A stretch of DNA of 64,000 bases. Source: Ichthyophis bannanicus. Lineage: Eukaryota > Chordata > Amphibia > Gymnophiona > Ichthyophiidae. Within the stretch, counting starts at the first letter, position 1; each line of letters begins with the position of its first letter. A model generated the notes under the pieces. It saw only the letters and a program-made list of their open reading frames with translations. It did not search any database and was not told where the DNA came from. The stretch spans positions 108,986,278 to 109,050,277 of the forward strand of contig CM066043.1 in NCBI GenBank assembly GCA_033557465.1, written 5' to 3'. The translations under genes were made by a program, and so were the position numbers. This document shows, piece by piece, positions 39,765-50,282 of this stretch.

Positions 39765-40003
39765 CTTCTTTTTTCCGCGGAGCCCTGCAGACGTCCCCGT
39801 CTTGTCCCCGCGAAAAAGTTGATTTTCCTCTTTATTTTATACTTTTTTCTTTCGGTTCGACGCCGATCGTTTTCCCGCCCGGACTCGCGACGCCGGTCTC
39901 GAGTCCTCTAGCGTTTTTTCGGTTTTTCTGACTTAGTCAGCTTTCATTTTCGTTTTCCCTGGCAGCCCGGTCCTTTGACCTCGCAGGGGCCCTTTTTCCT
40001 CCG

Positions 40004-41925
40004 ATGGCTGCCAGTGGCTTTAAGCGGTGTGGTCGGTGTGACCGAAATATGTCACTAACCGACACACACGACTTTTGCCTCCGCTGCTTGGGCCCGGATC
40101 ATGAGGAACTGATCTGTGGGCCCTGCAGCAAACTGTCCTCGAAGGCGTTGAGAAGTCGGCGGCATCAGCGCGAGAGAATCTTCGCTGACCCCAGCCGTAC
40201 CCGGACCTCGTCGGAGGCCTCCGTGTCAAAGGGCTCCAGCTCGGACCGTCGCCGGAGCTCCTCCGACCGGGGTTCTCCCTCCGGGGACCATCGTCGGAAG
40301 GAAAAACCCGCGAGGGCGGCGTCGGTGGACGCTCCTGGCTCTGCGAGGGCCAGGTCGCATAGCCCCGACAGCCGCCCCGGGTCCTTGGAGAAGGAACATC
40401 TCCCGAAGCGACCTCGCCTGGAGTCGGAGATGCCTGCCCGGGTAAGTCCTGTAGTCCTTCTGGACTCGCCTCCGCGACAGCCGACGTCGGGCCCGACGCC
40501 GTCGGGGCCCGAGTCGGGGGCTGCTGGGTCACCTGAGCTCGGACTCAGGTTGACGGCCTTGGAGAGCAGACTGTCTGCCTTCATGGACCAGCAGCGGGCA
40601 CTGCTCGCTGGCCTCGCTGGCGCCGCTGCCCCGACCGCCGGGACGTCGACGTCCAAGTCGACCCCGGAGACCGAGCCGATCCTCGAGTCAATGAGAACTC
40701 GAGTCGATCCTCGGTCGAGGTCACCCTCGGCCTCCCGTTCGGGACCGAGGTCGCCGACGCCGACTCCCTCGACGTCGGGGCGGCTGGCGCCGCACCCTGC
40801 CCGGGCCGACCCCACCGAGTCCTCGTCGGAGTCGGTCTGGGAGTCTGAGGAGGAAGAGTCACCTGATTCTTTCCGGACTCGGTGTGTCCCATCGGACTCA
40901 CCGGGGTCCGAGCCTCGGAAGCAGTCCCCCCCGGAGGATGCCCGGTTCTCGGACTTCGTTAGGGATATGGCCAAGGCTTTGGCCTTCCCTGCGGATCCCG
41001 AGGAGGAGCCTCGAGCCGAAGAGCTCGACGCCCTCCAGTATGACTCTCCCGCGAGGGAGACTTTACTGTGCCGGTTCCTCCTATGCTGGAACGACTACTC
41101 TTCCGCATGTGGGAGAGTCCGGCCTCCTCGCCGGTCCTGAGCAAGCGGGTCGATTCTATCTATCGGGTCCGCAAGAGCCCTGGCTTTCAGAAGGCACAGC
41201 TGCCACACCATTCCATGGTAGTGGAATCGGCCATGCATCGTCTTAAGAGCCAGAAGATGCACTCCTCGGTGCCTCCTGGAAGGGAGGCCCGTAACCTGGA
41301 TGGCCTTGGCAAGAAGTGCTTCCAGGGCTCTATGCTCGCATGTCGTGTCCAGACTTACCAGCTCTACATGGGCATGTATCTCCGGGATCTGGCTAAAGAG
41401 CTAGCCGGATTCTCCACTGGTCTCTCCGAGGAGCCCTTGCGGAGGTTCCTAGCCTTGTCCACGGGCATTCGGGAATGCTCAAAGTTCATGTCCCGAGCAG
41501 CCTATGATGGCTTTGAGGCCTCGGCTAGAGTGGCCGCAGCCGGCATCGGTGCCCGCCGACAGGCTTGGCTTCAGTCGTCGGATCTTGAGCCCTGGGTACA
41601 GGACAAGTTGGTCGATGTCCCCTGCCGAGGCGAAAACCTCTTTGGCAAGCCCATGGCGGAAAAGGCTGCACAAATTGAGACTGAGACTCTCACCAGGACC
41701 AGGCTTTCTAGGAAGACCTCCGCCCCTTCCCAGAAAAAGAAGGGCTCGGGAAAAAAGTCCTTTTACCCGAGGAAGGCGGCTGCCTACAAACAGTACCCCC
41801 ATTATCAGGCCCCTGCAGCTCCCCAACAGGGCCAGCAGGCCAAGGGACGGGGTAACGGGTCCCGTAGGCAGCAAGCCCCCAAGCCTGCACCACCAGCCCC
41901 TGCTCAGCAGGGTGGGGTTTTTTGA
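40004..41925 (+). pseudogene. DIRS gag-like ORF, I-f, single frameshift
   Basis: The ATG at 40004 opens 353 or so good codons: Cys module (CGRC, CLRC, CGPC with DTHDFC and GPDHEE), an Arg/Ser/Asp-rich linker rich in 'SRSPSASRSGPRSPTPTPS', an apparent leucine-rich helix 'ELGLRLTALESRLSAFMDQQRALLAGL', and the start of the conserved core. At about 41060 one base is missing relative to I-b ('gagggagacttt' against 'gagggaacacttt'), so the remainder (to 41925) is in the next frame: 'LPHHSMVVESAMHRLKSQKMHSS', 'YMGMYLRDLAKELAGF', 'SRAAYDGFEASARVAAAGIGARRQAWL', and the Lys/Gln/Pro tail. It ends TTT TGA C. Total length is about 640 residues. Confidence 0.9.
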
Positions 41926-41926
41926 C
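41920..41926 (+). promoter_or_regulatory. Candidate +1 recoding site TTT TGA C (I-f)
   Basis: The gag stop TGA is at 41923-41925, preceded by TTT in a run of six T and followed by C. The RT frame is +1 and is already open upstream (from 41504), so translation could pass without a stop after slippage. The position is homologous to the sites in I-b, I-e, II-a and II-b. Confidence 0.5.
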
Positions 41927-43837
41927 TCGCTCAGCATAGCCTCTCCCCCCCCGCTGGTTCCTCCCAGCACCGGAGGCCGGCTGGTTCACTTCGGCCACAG
42001 GTGGTCCAGCATCACCGCAGATGCCTGGGTACTTCAGGTCGTGCGAGAAGGCTACCTTCTCCACTTCCATCAGGTCCCTCCCTCCTATTTTCCGGGAGAA
42101 CCTTCGCGCCCCCCTCTGCACAGGGAGTTGCTCCTTCAGGAGTTAGCAGGTCTTCTGCAGGAACAGGCGGTGGAACCGGTGCCCCACCACCTGAGAGGTC
42201 AAGGCTTTTATTCAAGGTATTTTCTGATACCAAAGAGAACAGGGGGCCTCAGACCCATCCTGGACTTGCGCAACCTCAACAAGTTCCTTGTGCGGGAGAA
42301 GTTCAAAATGCTTACCCTTGGAATCCTTCTGCCCTACCTCCAGCAGGGAGATTGGCTATGCTCCTTGGATCTAAAGGATGCCTACACGCACATCCTCATC
42401 CACCCAAGCCACCGCCAATACCTAAGGTTTGTGGTGGCAGGAAATCATTACCAGTACAGAGTACTGCCCTTTGGCCTATCCTCCGCACCGCGAGTCTTCA
42501 CAAAATGTCTCGCGGTCGTGGCGGCCCATCTCCGGCTTCACGGCCTCTATGTCTTTCCGTACCTCGACGACTGGCTCATCAGAGCAGCGTCCGCTCAGGA
42601 GGTCGCCAACGCCACGCGCCGCACGGTGACTCTGCTGCAGCACTTGGGCTTTGTCATAAACTTCGCAAAGTCCACTTTGCTCCCCTCACAGGATCTCGAG
42701 TTCATCGGCGCAAGGCTGCACACTCCTCGGGCACGAGCGTACCTACCGCTCGACAGGGCGCAACGGCTCATGGACCTAGCCGACCGCTTTCGCAGCCAGC
42801 CCCTGGTCTCCGCCAGGCGCTTCCTGAGACTGCTCGGCCATATGGCTTCCACCGTCCATGTGACCCCCAATGCCCGCCTGAACATGCGGTCTGCTCAATG
42901 GTGTCTCCGCCAGCAGTGGCGACAAGCCACAGGCGGCCTGGCGGACCTGGTGCGCGTCTCCGAGCCGCTGCTCTCGTCTCTCCGGTGGTGGCTCCGGCAG
43001 CCGAACCTGATATTCGGAATGCCTTTCCAGTCACCTCAGCCGACCCGGGTGCTGACCACCGATGCATCCCTCCTGGGCTGGGGAGCGCATTGCCAAGAGG
43101 CACGTACTCAGGGCCTCTGGACCATGTGGGAGTCTGCTCAGCAGATCAACTTCCTGGAGCTCAGGGCGATCCGCCTAGCTCTCAAGGCCTTCTCCCACCT
43201 GACTTCCCAACAGTCCGTCCTTGTCCAGACGGACAATCAAGTTGCCATGTTCTACGTGAACAAGCAGGGGGGCACGGGCTCCTTCCTCCTCTGCCGGGAG
43301 GCACAGAAGCTCTGCTCTTGGGCCGTCAGTCACGGCATTCTCCTCAAGGCAGTTTATCTCCCGGGCCAAGAAAATTGCCTTGCAGACAAACTCAGCAGGG
43401 TCCTCCAGCCGCACGAGTGGCGTCTGGATCCCTTGGTAGTTCAGAAGCTCTTCCTCAAGTGGGGTCTCCCCACGGTGGATCTCTTTGCCAGTCCTCACAA
43501 CCGGCAGCTTCCTCGCTTCTGCTCTCGTCAGCCACACCCCCTTCGGGTGGCGGCGGACGCCTTTCTGATCTCGTGGTCGGGGAGCCTTCTGTACGCTTTC
43601 CCTCCCATCCCGCTGGTCTCTCGGACTCTTTTCAAGGTTCTCCGAGACAAAGCCTTCATGATCCTGGTGGCCCCTCGCTGGCCCAGGCAGCCGTGGTTTC
43701 CGCTCCTGCTGCAACTGGCGGTGGAGGATCCAATCCCTCTGGGGGTACAACCGGATCTCCTCACTCAGGATCAGGGGTCCCTTCTGCACCCCAACCTCAG
43801 GTCTCTCAACCTCATGGCCTGGCTGCTGAGAGGGTAG
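41927..43837 (+). CDS. DIRS RT/RNase H/methylase-like polyprotein, I-f
   Basis: The frame is open from 41504 to 43837; protein homologous to other DIRS copies begins at the gag stop ('FFDSLSIASPPPLVP'). RT blocks: 'GFYSRYFLIPKRTGGLRPIL', 'CSLDLKDAYTHILIH', 'LPFGLSSAPRVF', 'FPYLDDWLIRA' with the catalytic aspartates near 42558-42575. RNase H blocks: 'TTDASLLGWGAH', 'FLELRAIRLALKAF', 'VQTDNQVAMFYVNKQ'. The methylase-like part runs from 'LPTVDLFASPHNRQLPRFC' to 'RQPWFPLLLQL'. All catalytic residues are intact. No ATG sits at the domain start. Confidence 0.93.
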   Translation, partial: SLSIASPPPLVPPSTGGRLVHFGHRWSSITADAWVLQVVREGYLLHFHQVPPSYFPGEPSRPPLHRELLLQELAGLLQEQAVEPVPHHLRGQGFYSRYFLIPKRTGGLRPILDLRNLNKFLVREKFKMLTLGILLPYLQQGDWLCSLDLKDAYTHILIHPSHRQYLRFVVAGNHYQYRVLPFGLSSAPRVFTKCLAVVAAHLRLHGLYVFPYLDDWLIRAASAQEVANATRRTVTLLQHLGFVINFAKSTLLPSQDLEFIGARLHTPRARAYLPLDRAQRLMDLADRFRSQPLVSARRFLRLLGHMASTVHVTPNARLNMRSAQWCLRQQWRQATGGLADLVRVSEPLLSSLRWWLRQPNLIFGMPFQSPQPTRVLTTDASLLGWGAHCQEARTQGLWTMWESAQQINFLELRAIRLALKAFSHLTSQQSVLVQTDNQVAMFYVNKQGGTGSFLLCREAQKLCSWAVSHGILLKAVYLPGQENCLADKLSRVLQPHEWRLDPLVVQKLFLKWGLPTVDLFASPHNRQLPRFCSRQPHPLRVAADAFLISWSGSLLYAFPPIPLVSRTLFKVLRDKAFMILVAPRWPRQPWFPLLLQLAVEDPIPLGVQPDLLTQDQGSLLHPNLRSLNLMAWLLRG

Positions 43838-44874
43838 TCCTTGCTCCCCTTCTCCTGCCGGCGGAGGTGGAGGAGGTCGTCTTAGCTTCGCGACGGCCTT
43901 CTACCCGCAAATGCTACGCCCTTAAATGGCGTCGCTTTGCAGTCTGGTGTACCCAACAGTCTCAGGATCCCTTCTCCTGCCCGGTGTCGGTGATCTTGCA
44001 GTACTTGCTGCACCTCTCTAATCTGGGACTTAAGTCCAACTCCGTCAAAGTTCACCTCAGTGCTCTTTCAGCACATCATGTGCCAGTGGACGGCAGACCT
44101 CTCTCCAATGACCCTGTCGTAGCGAGGTTTATCCGAGGTCTCCTTCTACTTAAACCACCTCTGCGCCCGCCAGCGCCTGACTGGGACCTGAATGTGGTTT
44201 TGCAGCGGATCACCTGTCCGCCTTTTGAACCTATGGCTACCTGTTCTCTCCGTTTTCTGTCTTGGAAAACACTGTTCTTGATAGCCCTCACTTCCGCTAG
44301 GCGCGTAAGTGAATTGCAGGCCCTCGTGTCTGATCCCCCTTACACTCGGTTCTACAAGAATAGGGTAGTCCTACGGACTCACCCAAAATTTCTGCCTAAA
44401 GTGGTCTCCCCTTTTCACATCAATCAGGAGGTGGTACTTCCAACCTTCTTTCCCAGACCACACTCCAGCCGAGCTGAAACGGTCCTCCATACCCTGGACT
44501 GTAGAAGGGCATTGAACTTCTACCTTGACCGTACGCGGGAGCACCGTAAAGCTGCTCAGCTTTTTGTGTCTTTTGACCCCAATAAATTGGGGCTCCCGGT
44601 CTCCAAGCGTACTCTGTCCATCTGGGTTGCGGACTGTATCTCTTGGGCTTATGGGGCAGCCGGACTCTCCTTAGAAAGTCGAGTCACGGCTCATTGCGTT
44701 CGGGCAAAGGCCACGTCAGTGGCTTACCTCCGCTCTGTTCCGCTGGCAGACATCTGCCGGGCCGCTACTTGGTCTTCGAGCCAGACTTTTGCGGTCCATT
44801 ACTGTCTCGAGAGGGAGTCCCGTAGGGACAGTGCTTTCGGACAGGCAGTCCTCCGTAATCTCTTTGAGGTCTGA
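43813..44874 (+). CDS. DIRS tyrosine recombinase, I-f
   Basis: About 354 codons, intact. Core-binding part 'STRKCYALKWRRFAVWC'; catalytic part with box I 'TSARRVSELQAL', 'TAHCVRAKATSVAYLRS' (HxxR), 'AATWSSSQTF' and tyrosine in 'VHYCLERES'; end 'LRNLFEV'. It differs from the I-b protein at only a few positions. The frame is open far upstream (to 42001) across the RT ORF. The start is placed by similarity, since no suitable ATG is present. Confidence 0.9.
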   Translation, partial: HGLAAERVVLAPLLLPAEVEEVVLASRRPSTRKCYALKWRRFAVWCTQQSQDPFSCPVSVILQYLLHLSNLGLKSNSVKVHLSALSAHHVPVDGRPLSNDPVVARFIRGLLLLKPPLRPPAPDWDLNVVLQRITCPPFEPMATCSLRFLSWKTLFLIALTSARRVSELQALVSDPPYTRFYKNRVVLRTHPKFLPKVVSPFHINQEVVLPTFFPRPHSSRAETVLHTLDCRRALNFYLDRTREHRKAAQLFVSFDPNKLGLPVSKRTLSIWVADCISWAYGAAGLSLESRVTAHCVRAKATSVAYLRSVPLADICRAATWSSSQTFAVHYCLERESRRDSAFGQAVLRNLFEV

Positions 44875-45010
44875 GCAACTCCTACCCTCCATCCCGGATG
44901 TGGGCTACCGGTGGGTGATAATTCAGCGAAGATTCTATCCTTCTGTGCTGCTGAGCTAGAGGGAGCTCATTTTTGTGCTTAGGGTCTCCGGTAGCCTTGA
45001 GCTTGGGAGT

Positions 45011-45386
45011 CCCATAAGTGAGGACTGACTTCCTGCTTGGTCCTGGAGAAAGCGTAGTTACTCACCTGTAACAGGTGTTCTCCAGGAGCAGCAGGAATCA
45101 GTCCTCACTACCCTCCCTCCTCCCCTTGGAGTTGCAATCGTCTGCTTATGTTCTTTTTTTGCAAATTTTTATGCTGTCTTTTTTAGCTATGTCATCTGAC
45201 TGGCTAAGATGGCACCCTCGGGCGGGAAGACGACCGCGCATGCGCGCTGCAATTCCCAAAGGCTTTCTTTGAAAGCTGGGGAAAATTGCTCCGCGAGGGC
45301 TCCGTCGGCGCCGACGTCACCCATAAGTGAGGACTGATTCCTGCTGCTCCTGGAGAACACCTGTTACAGGTGAGTAACTACGCTTT
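45011..45386 (+). repeat. I-f ICR and right ITR
   Basis: ICR about 45011-45109; right ITR 45198-45357; terminal block 45358-45386 with palindrome and 'aactacgcttt'. The ITR holds the complement of the NRF1-like and YY1-like motifs ('aagatggcacc' near 45207). Confidence 0.92.
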
Positions 45387-45859
45387 AATAGTCACTCAGG
45401 GCCAAGTAACAGCAAAGTACTTTTAGTTTAAATTTAACACACAGAAGAGAGCTTTCTGGTTAAATTTAGTACCCAGCAGAGAGCTTGTAGTTTAAATTTC
45501 ATAAGAAGTTAGAGCCTAGCAGCAGCTAAGAGCTATAATTTAAATCAAATCAGAATTTAGCTTACCTCAGCAGCACAAGACAGGGTACTGTGTAGCAGCC
45601 CTCTTTTAATAAGTGTTATTTCCCACCCACCCCTGGGATAATCATAGCTTTATAGGTACTTACACATCTTAAAAGACAGGAGGTGCTTTCAGGTGAAGCT
45701 CATTACCCAAATCAGTCATACACTAAGGACCTGAGATTAATTAAGCTTCAGGTGAACAAGGTATATTAAACATATTAGGTACAGTTTTATTGGTATAAAT
45801 ACCCATAGCAACCCCTAGTAAGTAAGAACTTAAAGATCTAGACACAAACTTAAACTAAG
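45387..45859 (+). promoter_or_regulatory. CR1 5' UTR, second part
   Basis: Repeat unit 2 is at 45387-45499 and a partial unit 3 at 45500-45560, followed by unique UTR sequence to the ORF1 ATG. A TATA-like 'ggtataaatacc' lies at about 45791-45802. Unit 2 shares 'gagagctttctggtta' and 'cagcagagagcttgtag' with unit 1 on the far side of I-f. Confidence 0.65.
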
Positions 45860-46780
45860 ATGCAGACAGCAGTCCAGCAGCGGGATGGGGGCTTTCCAGT
45901 CTTTTGCATTGAGTGTCACATGTATGATTTTCTCCCAGTTGGTGAGAGGTCTTACGTGTGCACTAGGTGCAAGGAGCTCTTTTCTCTCAGGGAACAAGTC
46001 CGTTCTCTAGAGGCTAAAGTAGCAGACTTGGAAATCATAAGACAGACAGAGAGGTACATAGACGAGACCTACAGGGATATAGTCCTGAAGTCCCACCTCC
46101 AGTCTGGCAGCACCCCTGTTGCCATGGAGGAGAGAGGTCACGTGACAGGAAAGCATCACCCTGGTGTGGCAGGAAGTGATCCTGTAACTAGGACCTGTCC
46201 TCCAGGTGATGTAAAACCCTCTCGCACCGAGGAAGTTTCTCCAGGGCCATGTGCCCATGAGGGAAGGGTTAGGACAGCCGTTATAGTTGGTGATTCAATC
46301 ATTAGGCATGTAGATAGCTGGGTGGCTGGTGGACGTGAGGATCGCCTGGTAACATGCCTGCATGGTGCGAAGGTAGCGGACCTCACGCGCCACCTAGATA
46401 AGGTCTTAGATAGTGCTGGGGAGGAGTCTGCTGTCTTGGTACATGTCGGTACCAATGACATAGGAAAATGTGGTAGGGAGGTTCTGGAGGCAAAACCTAG
46501 GCTTTTAGGTAGGAAGTTGAAATCCAGAACTTCCATGGTAGCATTCTCCGAAATGCTTCCTGTTCCACGCGCAGGACCCAAAAGGCAGGCAGAGCTCCGG
46601 AGTCTCAATGCGTGGATGAGACAATGGTGCAGAGATGAGGGTTTTGGATTTGTTAGGAACTGGGGAACATTCTGGGGAAAGGAGGGGCTCTTCCGAAGGG
46701 ATGGGCTTCACCATAACCGGGATGGAACCAGGCTGCTGGCATTAACCTTTAAAAAGGAGATAGAGCAGCTTTTAAACTAG
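45860..46780 (+). CDS. CR1 ORF1: zinc finger and SGNH/esterase-like protein
   Basis: 306 intact codons. The N-terminus has a zinc-finger-like module ('FCIECHMYDFL' and 'YVCTRCKELF'), then a coiled coil ('LREQVRSLEAKVADLEII'), a linker, and an SGNH-hydrolase domain: 'TAVIVGDSIIRHVDSW' (block I Ser), 'VLVHVGTNDIGKC' (GTND block) and 'RDGLHHNRDGTR' (C-terminal Asp/His). Esterase-bearing ORF1 proteins are known from CR1-clade LINEs; the role in retrotransposition is not settled. The ATG at 45860 is the first in the open frame and follows the UTR directly. Confidence 0.88.
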   Translation: MQTAVQQRDGGFPVFCIECHMYDFLPVGERSYVCTRCKELFSLREQVRSLEAKVADLEIIRQTERYIDETYRDIVLKSHLQSGSTPVAMEERGHVTGKHHPGVAGSDPVTRTCPPGDVKPSRTEEVSPGPCAHEGRVRTAVIVGDSIIRHVDSWVAGGREDRLVTCLHGAKVADLTRHLDKVLDSAGEESAVLVHVGTNDIGKCGREVLEAKPRLLGRKLKSRTSMVAFSEMLPVPRAGPKRQAELRSLNAWMRQWCRDEGFGFVRNWGTFWGKEGLFRRDGLHHNRDGTRLLALTFKKEIEQLLN

Positions 46781-46815
46781 ATATTAGGGGAAAGCCGACA
46801 GTCGCCCAAGAGCGG

Positions 46816-49779
46816 ATGGTTCGGAAGAATGTATCCTTGAAGGATACTACCAAAAGCAGAGAGGTTCCAGAAAAGAGTAAAGTAGCCCAAATGCCCTCAT
46901 GTATGGAGCAGACAGAGCTTAAAGATCCCAATTTACCCATGTCTAACAATAGCCAAATTAACATGAATAAAATACATTCTCTAAAATGCTTGTATGCAAA
47001 TGCTAGAAGTCTACAGAATAAGATGGGAGAGTTAGAATATATAGCACTAAATGAAAGGTTAGATATGATTGGAATATCAGAGACATGGTGGAAGGAGGAC
47101 AACCAGTGGGACACTGTGGTACCTGGGTACAAACTATATCGTAATGACAGAGCTGATCAAATTGGTGGAGGGGTTGCGCCCTATGTTAGAGAGGGCATTG
47201 ACTCAGAAAGGATTAAAGTTTTGCAGGAAACAAAATCTGCTGTAGAATCTATATGGATTGAAATTCCATATAAAAGGGGGAAGGCGATGGCAGTGGGGGT
47301 GTACTATCGAGCACCTGGATAGAATGACCAAATGGATGATGAAATGCTCAAAGAAATCAAGGAAGCTAACAAAAGTTACAGCGCAGTAATAATAATGGGT
47401 GATTTCAATTACCCCGGTATCGACTGGGTCAGTGTCACGTCAGGACATGCTAAGGAGATAAAGTTCCTAGATGAAATAAATGACTGCTTCTTGGAGCAGC
47501 TGGTTCATGAACCGACCAGAGGGGAAGCCATATTAGACCTAGTCCTTAGTGGAACACCAGATCTAGTGCAAGAGATAAGGGTGTTGGGGCCACTTGGCAA
47601 TAGTGATCATAGCATGATCACCTTTGATTTAATTAATGGAGGAGGGATAGTAAGGAAATCCACAGTACTACCTTTTAACTTTCGAAAGGGAGACTATGAT
47701 AAAATGAGGAAAACAGTTAAAAAAAAACTAAAAGGAGCAGTTGCGAAGGTTAAAGACGTACATCAAGCTTGGGTGTTGTTGAAAAATACTATCTTGGAAG
47801 CCCAGACCAGCTGTATTCCACGCTTTAAGAAAAGTGGAAGGAAGTCCAAAAAACTGCCAGCATGGTTTAAAGGTGAGGTCAGAGAGGCTATTGTTGCCAA
47901 AAAGCATCTTTCAGGAAATGGAAAAAAGAGCCAAACAACGAAACCTGGAAACAGCACAAGCACTGGCAAGTCAAATGCAAGGCATTGATAAGGCAGGCAA
48001 AGAGAGAATTTGAGAAGAAGCTTGCTGTGGAAGCAAAAACGTGAAATAAAGACCTTTTCAAGTACATTCGTAGCAAAAAACCTGTGAGAGAGTCAGTTGG
48101 TCCATTAGATGATAAAGGGGTTAAAGGAGCACTAAGAGGCGACAAGGCGATAGTGGAGAGACTGAATGAATTCTTTACTTCGGTCTTTACTGAGGAAGAT
48201 GTAGGGATGTTACCCATGACTGAAGTGGTATTTAAAGGTGCGGAAGAATTGAAGGAAATATCGATACATCGGGAAGATGTCTTACAACTAATAGATAAAC
48301 TGAAGAGTAGCAAATCACCTGGGCCGTATGGTATACATCCAAGAGTGTTGAAAGAACTGAAATATGAGATTGCAGAACTGCTATCAGTAATCTGTGAACT
48401 ATCATTAAAATCATCTCTAATACCTGAAGATTGGAGGATCGCCAATGTAACACCAATTTTTAAAAAGGGTTCCAGGGGTGATCTGGGAAACTACAGACCG
48501 GTGAGCCTGACGTCAGTACCGGGAAAAATGGTAGAAACCATCATAAAGAATAAAATTACTCAGCATGTAGATAGTCACAACCTAATGGGAGACAGCCAAC
48601 ATGGCTTTAGACAAGGAAGATCTTGTCTTACTAATCTGTTATGTTTTTTTGAAGGAGTGAATAAACAGGTGGACAAAGGTGAGTCGGTTGATATTGTGTA
48701 TCTGGACTTTCAGAAAGCCTTTGACAAGGTCCCTCATCATAGACTTTTGGCAAAACTAAAGAGTCATGGGATAGGAGGCAATGTACTATTGTGGATCAGG
48801 AACTGGTTAAAAGATAGAAAGCAGAGGGTAGGGCTAAATGGCCAATTTTCCCAATGGAGAAAGGTGAATAGTGGTATACCCCAGGGATCTGTGCTGGGTC
48901 CGCTGCTTTTTGACATATTCATAAATGACCTGGAAAGTGGAATAACGAATGAGGTTATCAAATTTGCAGATGACACAAAACTATTTAAAGTTGTTAAAAC
49001 CCAAGAGGATTGTAAAAAATTGCAAGAGGATCTTGATAAATTGGAAGACTGGGCATCAAAATGGCAGATGAAATTTAATGTGGACAAGTGCAAGGTTATG
49101 CACCTAGGGAAGAACAACCCAAACTATGGTTACACGATGCAAGGTTCCACTTTAGGAACCACCACCCAGGAAAAAGATTTAGGCGTCATTGTGGATAACA
49201 TGTTAAAACTCTTGGCCCAGTGTGCAGCGGCGGCCAAGAGAGCAAATAGAATGCTAGGTATGATAAGGAAAGGAATGGAAAATAAAACAAAAGATATTAT
49301 AATGCCTCTATATCGTTCCATGGTGAGACCGCACCTTGAATATTGTGTGCAATTCTGGTCGCCGTATCTTAAAAAGGATATAGCGATTTTAGAAAAGGTA
49401 CAGAGAAGAGCCACCAAAATGGTAAAGGGGGATGGAAGGATACTCCTATGAAGAAAGGCTAAAAAGGTTAGGGCTCTTTAACCTGGAAAAGAGACGGCTG
49501 AGGGGAGATATGATAGAAGTCTATAAATTAATGAACGGAGTGGAACGGGTAAACGTAGATCAATTGTTTACCTTATCAGAATATAGAAAGACTAGGGGAC
49601 ATGCAATGAAGCTACAGGGTAAACTATTTAAGACTAATAAAAGAAAATATTTTTTCACTCAACGTGTAATCAAACTCTGGAATTTGTTACCGGAGGATGT
49701 AGTAAAGGCTGTTAGTGTAGCTGGGTTTAAAAAAGGTTTGGACAAGTTCCTGGAGGAAAGGTCCATAAACCATTATTAA
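46816..49779 (+). pseudogene. CR1 ORF2 (APE endonuclease plus RT), broken
   Basis: Endonuclease: 'LYANARSLQNKMGELEYIA', 'DMIGISETWWKEDN', 'IIMGDFNYPGIDW' and 'LGNSDHSMITFDL', all catalytic blocks. A TAG at 47320-47322 interrupts it. A frameshift between about 47930 and 48080 follows. RT: 'EDWRIANVTPIFKKGSRGDLGNYRPVSL', 'HGFRQGRSC', 'VYLDFQKAFDKVPHHRLL', 'GIPQGSVLGPLLFDIFINDL' and 'KFADDTKLF' (the FADD box near 48963). A second frameshift near 49430 precedes the C-terminal part '[28 protein letters not shown]', ending at 49779. With one stop and two shifts it is not functional. Confidence 0.92.
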
Positions 49780-49943
49780 GAAGTGACCGAAGATATCAAT
49801 GCTTGACCCAGTTCAAGCATTGCAGAACTTGTGTCTCTTGGGGAAACTGCTAGGTACATATGACCTAGATTGGCCACTGTTGGAAACAGAATACTGGGCT
49901 TGATGGACCTTGGTCTGACCCAGTATGGCATATCTTATGTTCT
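49780..49943 (+). mobile_element. CR1 3' UTR and tail
   Basis: The short UTR carries 'attggccactgttggaaacag' type sequence and ends in 'cttatgttcttat', the short direct-repeat tail characteristic of CR1 instead of poly-A. The same tail closes 7229-7515 and opens 57183 (complement). Confidence 0.88.
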
Positions 49944-50120
49944 TATATACAAGATATAGGAACTGATCCTAGCTGAGAGCATGGAAGCTTGGAAGCATCG
50001 ACGCCCAAAAGCATTGAGAGTCCCACATTCACGACCTGGAGGATTGGATGCATGTCTCTTTGCATTTTTCATCCTTCTCATGGCTGATTCCACCACCATT
50101 GAATGGTGTGGTAATTGAGT
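49944..50120 (-). pseudogene. DIRS gag-like middle piece, II-a
   Basis: Downward from 50120: 'TQLPHHSMVVESAMRRMKNAKRHASNPPGRECGTLNAFGRRCFQASMLSARISSYILYI'. This piece is trapped between the CR1 3' end and II-b and links the gag parts at 55898-56967 and 38831-39369 without loss of sequence. Confidence 0.88.
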
Positions 50121-50282
50121 ATCTCCAGGAACAAGCAGGAATGTAGTCTTCACATATGGGTATCGTCGGTACCAACGGAGCCTGCGCGGGAACGCTCCCA
50201 GCATCCTATAGGAAAACTTTTGGGAACATCCCACAGTGCCTGTGTGCTGCCTTCCTGCCTTTCCCAACTGTCCCTCTCCAGT
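50121..50282 (+). repeat. II-b left inverted terminal repeat
   Basis: It reads 'atctccaggaacaagcagg', 'gtatcgtcggtaccaacgg' and 'ggaaaacttttgggaacatccc', and is complementary to 55707-55868. The family I motifs gcgcatgcgc and gccatctt are absent, so the two families have different candidate promoter signals. The leader continues to the gag ATG at 50520. Confidence 0.88.

Larger units (their letters stand above)
39606..45386 (+). mobile_element. DIRS-like YR retrotransposon, copy I-f, most complete
   Basis: 5.78 kb with all parts present; nearly identical to I-b, differing by scattered substitutions plus the deletions noted there. It lies between repeat units 1 and 2 of the CR1 5' UTR, ending at TTT on both sides (39603-39605 and 45384-45386). 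The only obvious lesion is one missing base in gag near 41060. It is the youngest and best preserved DIRS in the window. Confidence 0.95.
39370..49943 (+). mobile_element. Full-length CR1-clade LINE, interrupted by DIRS I-f
   Basis: After removing I-f (39606-45386), the LINE is about 4.8 kb: a 5' UTR with tandem repeats, ORF1 (45860), ORF2 (46816) and a 3' end with 'attggccactg', 'gatggaccttggtctgacccagtatggc' and a 'cttatgttcttat' tail. Both edges cut the II-a gag at the same point, so the insertion is simple. The full length is unusual, since most CR1 copies are 5' truncated (compare 7229-7515 and 57183-58187). Confidence 0.9.

Noticed and set aside
40165..40974. 269-codon minus-strand ORF (and similar ones at 10396-11082, 26278-27027 and 26963-27670)
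   Set aside because: They are antisense shadows of the GC-rich gag linker; their products are low-complexity Ser/Gly/Arg sequence and mirror the sense gene in every copy.
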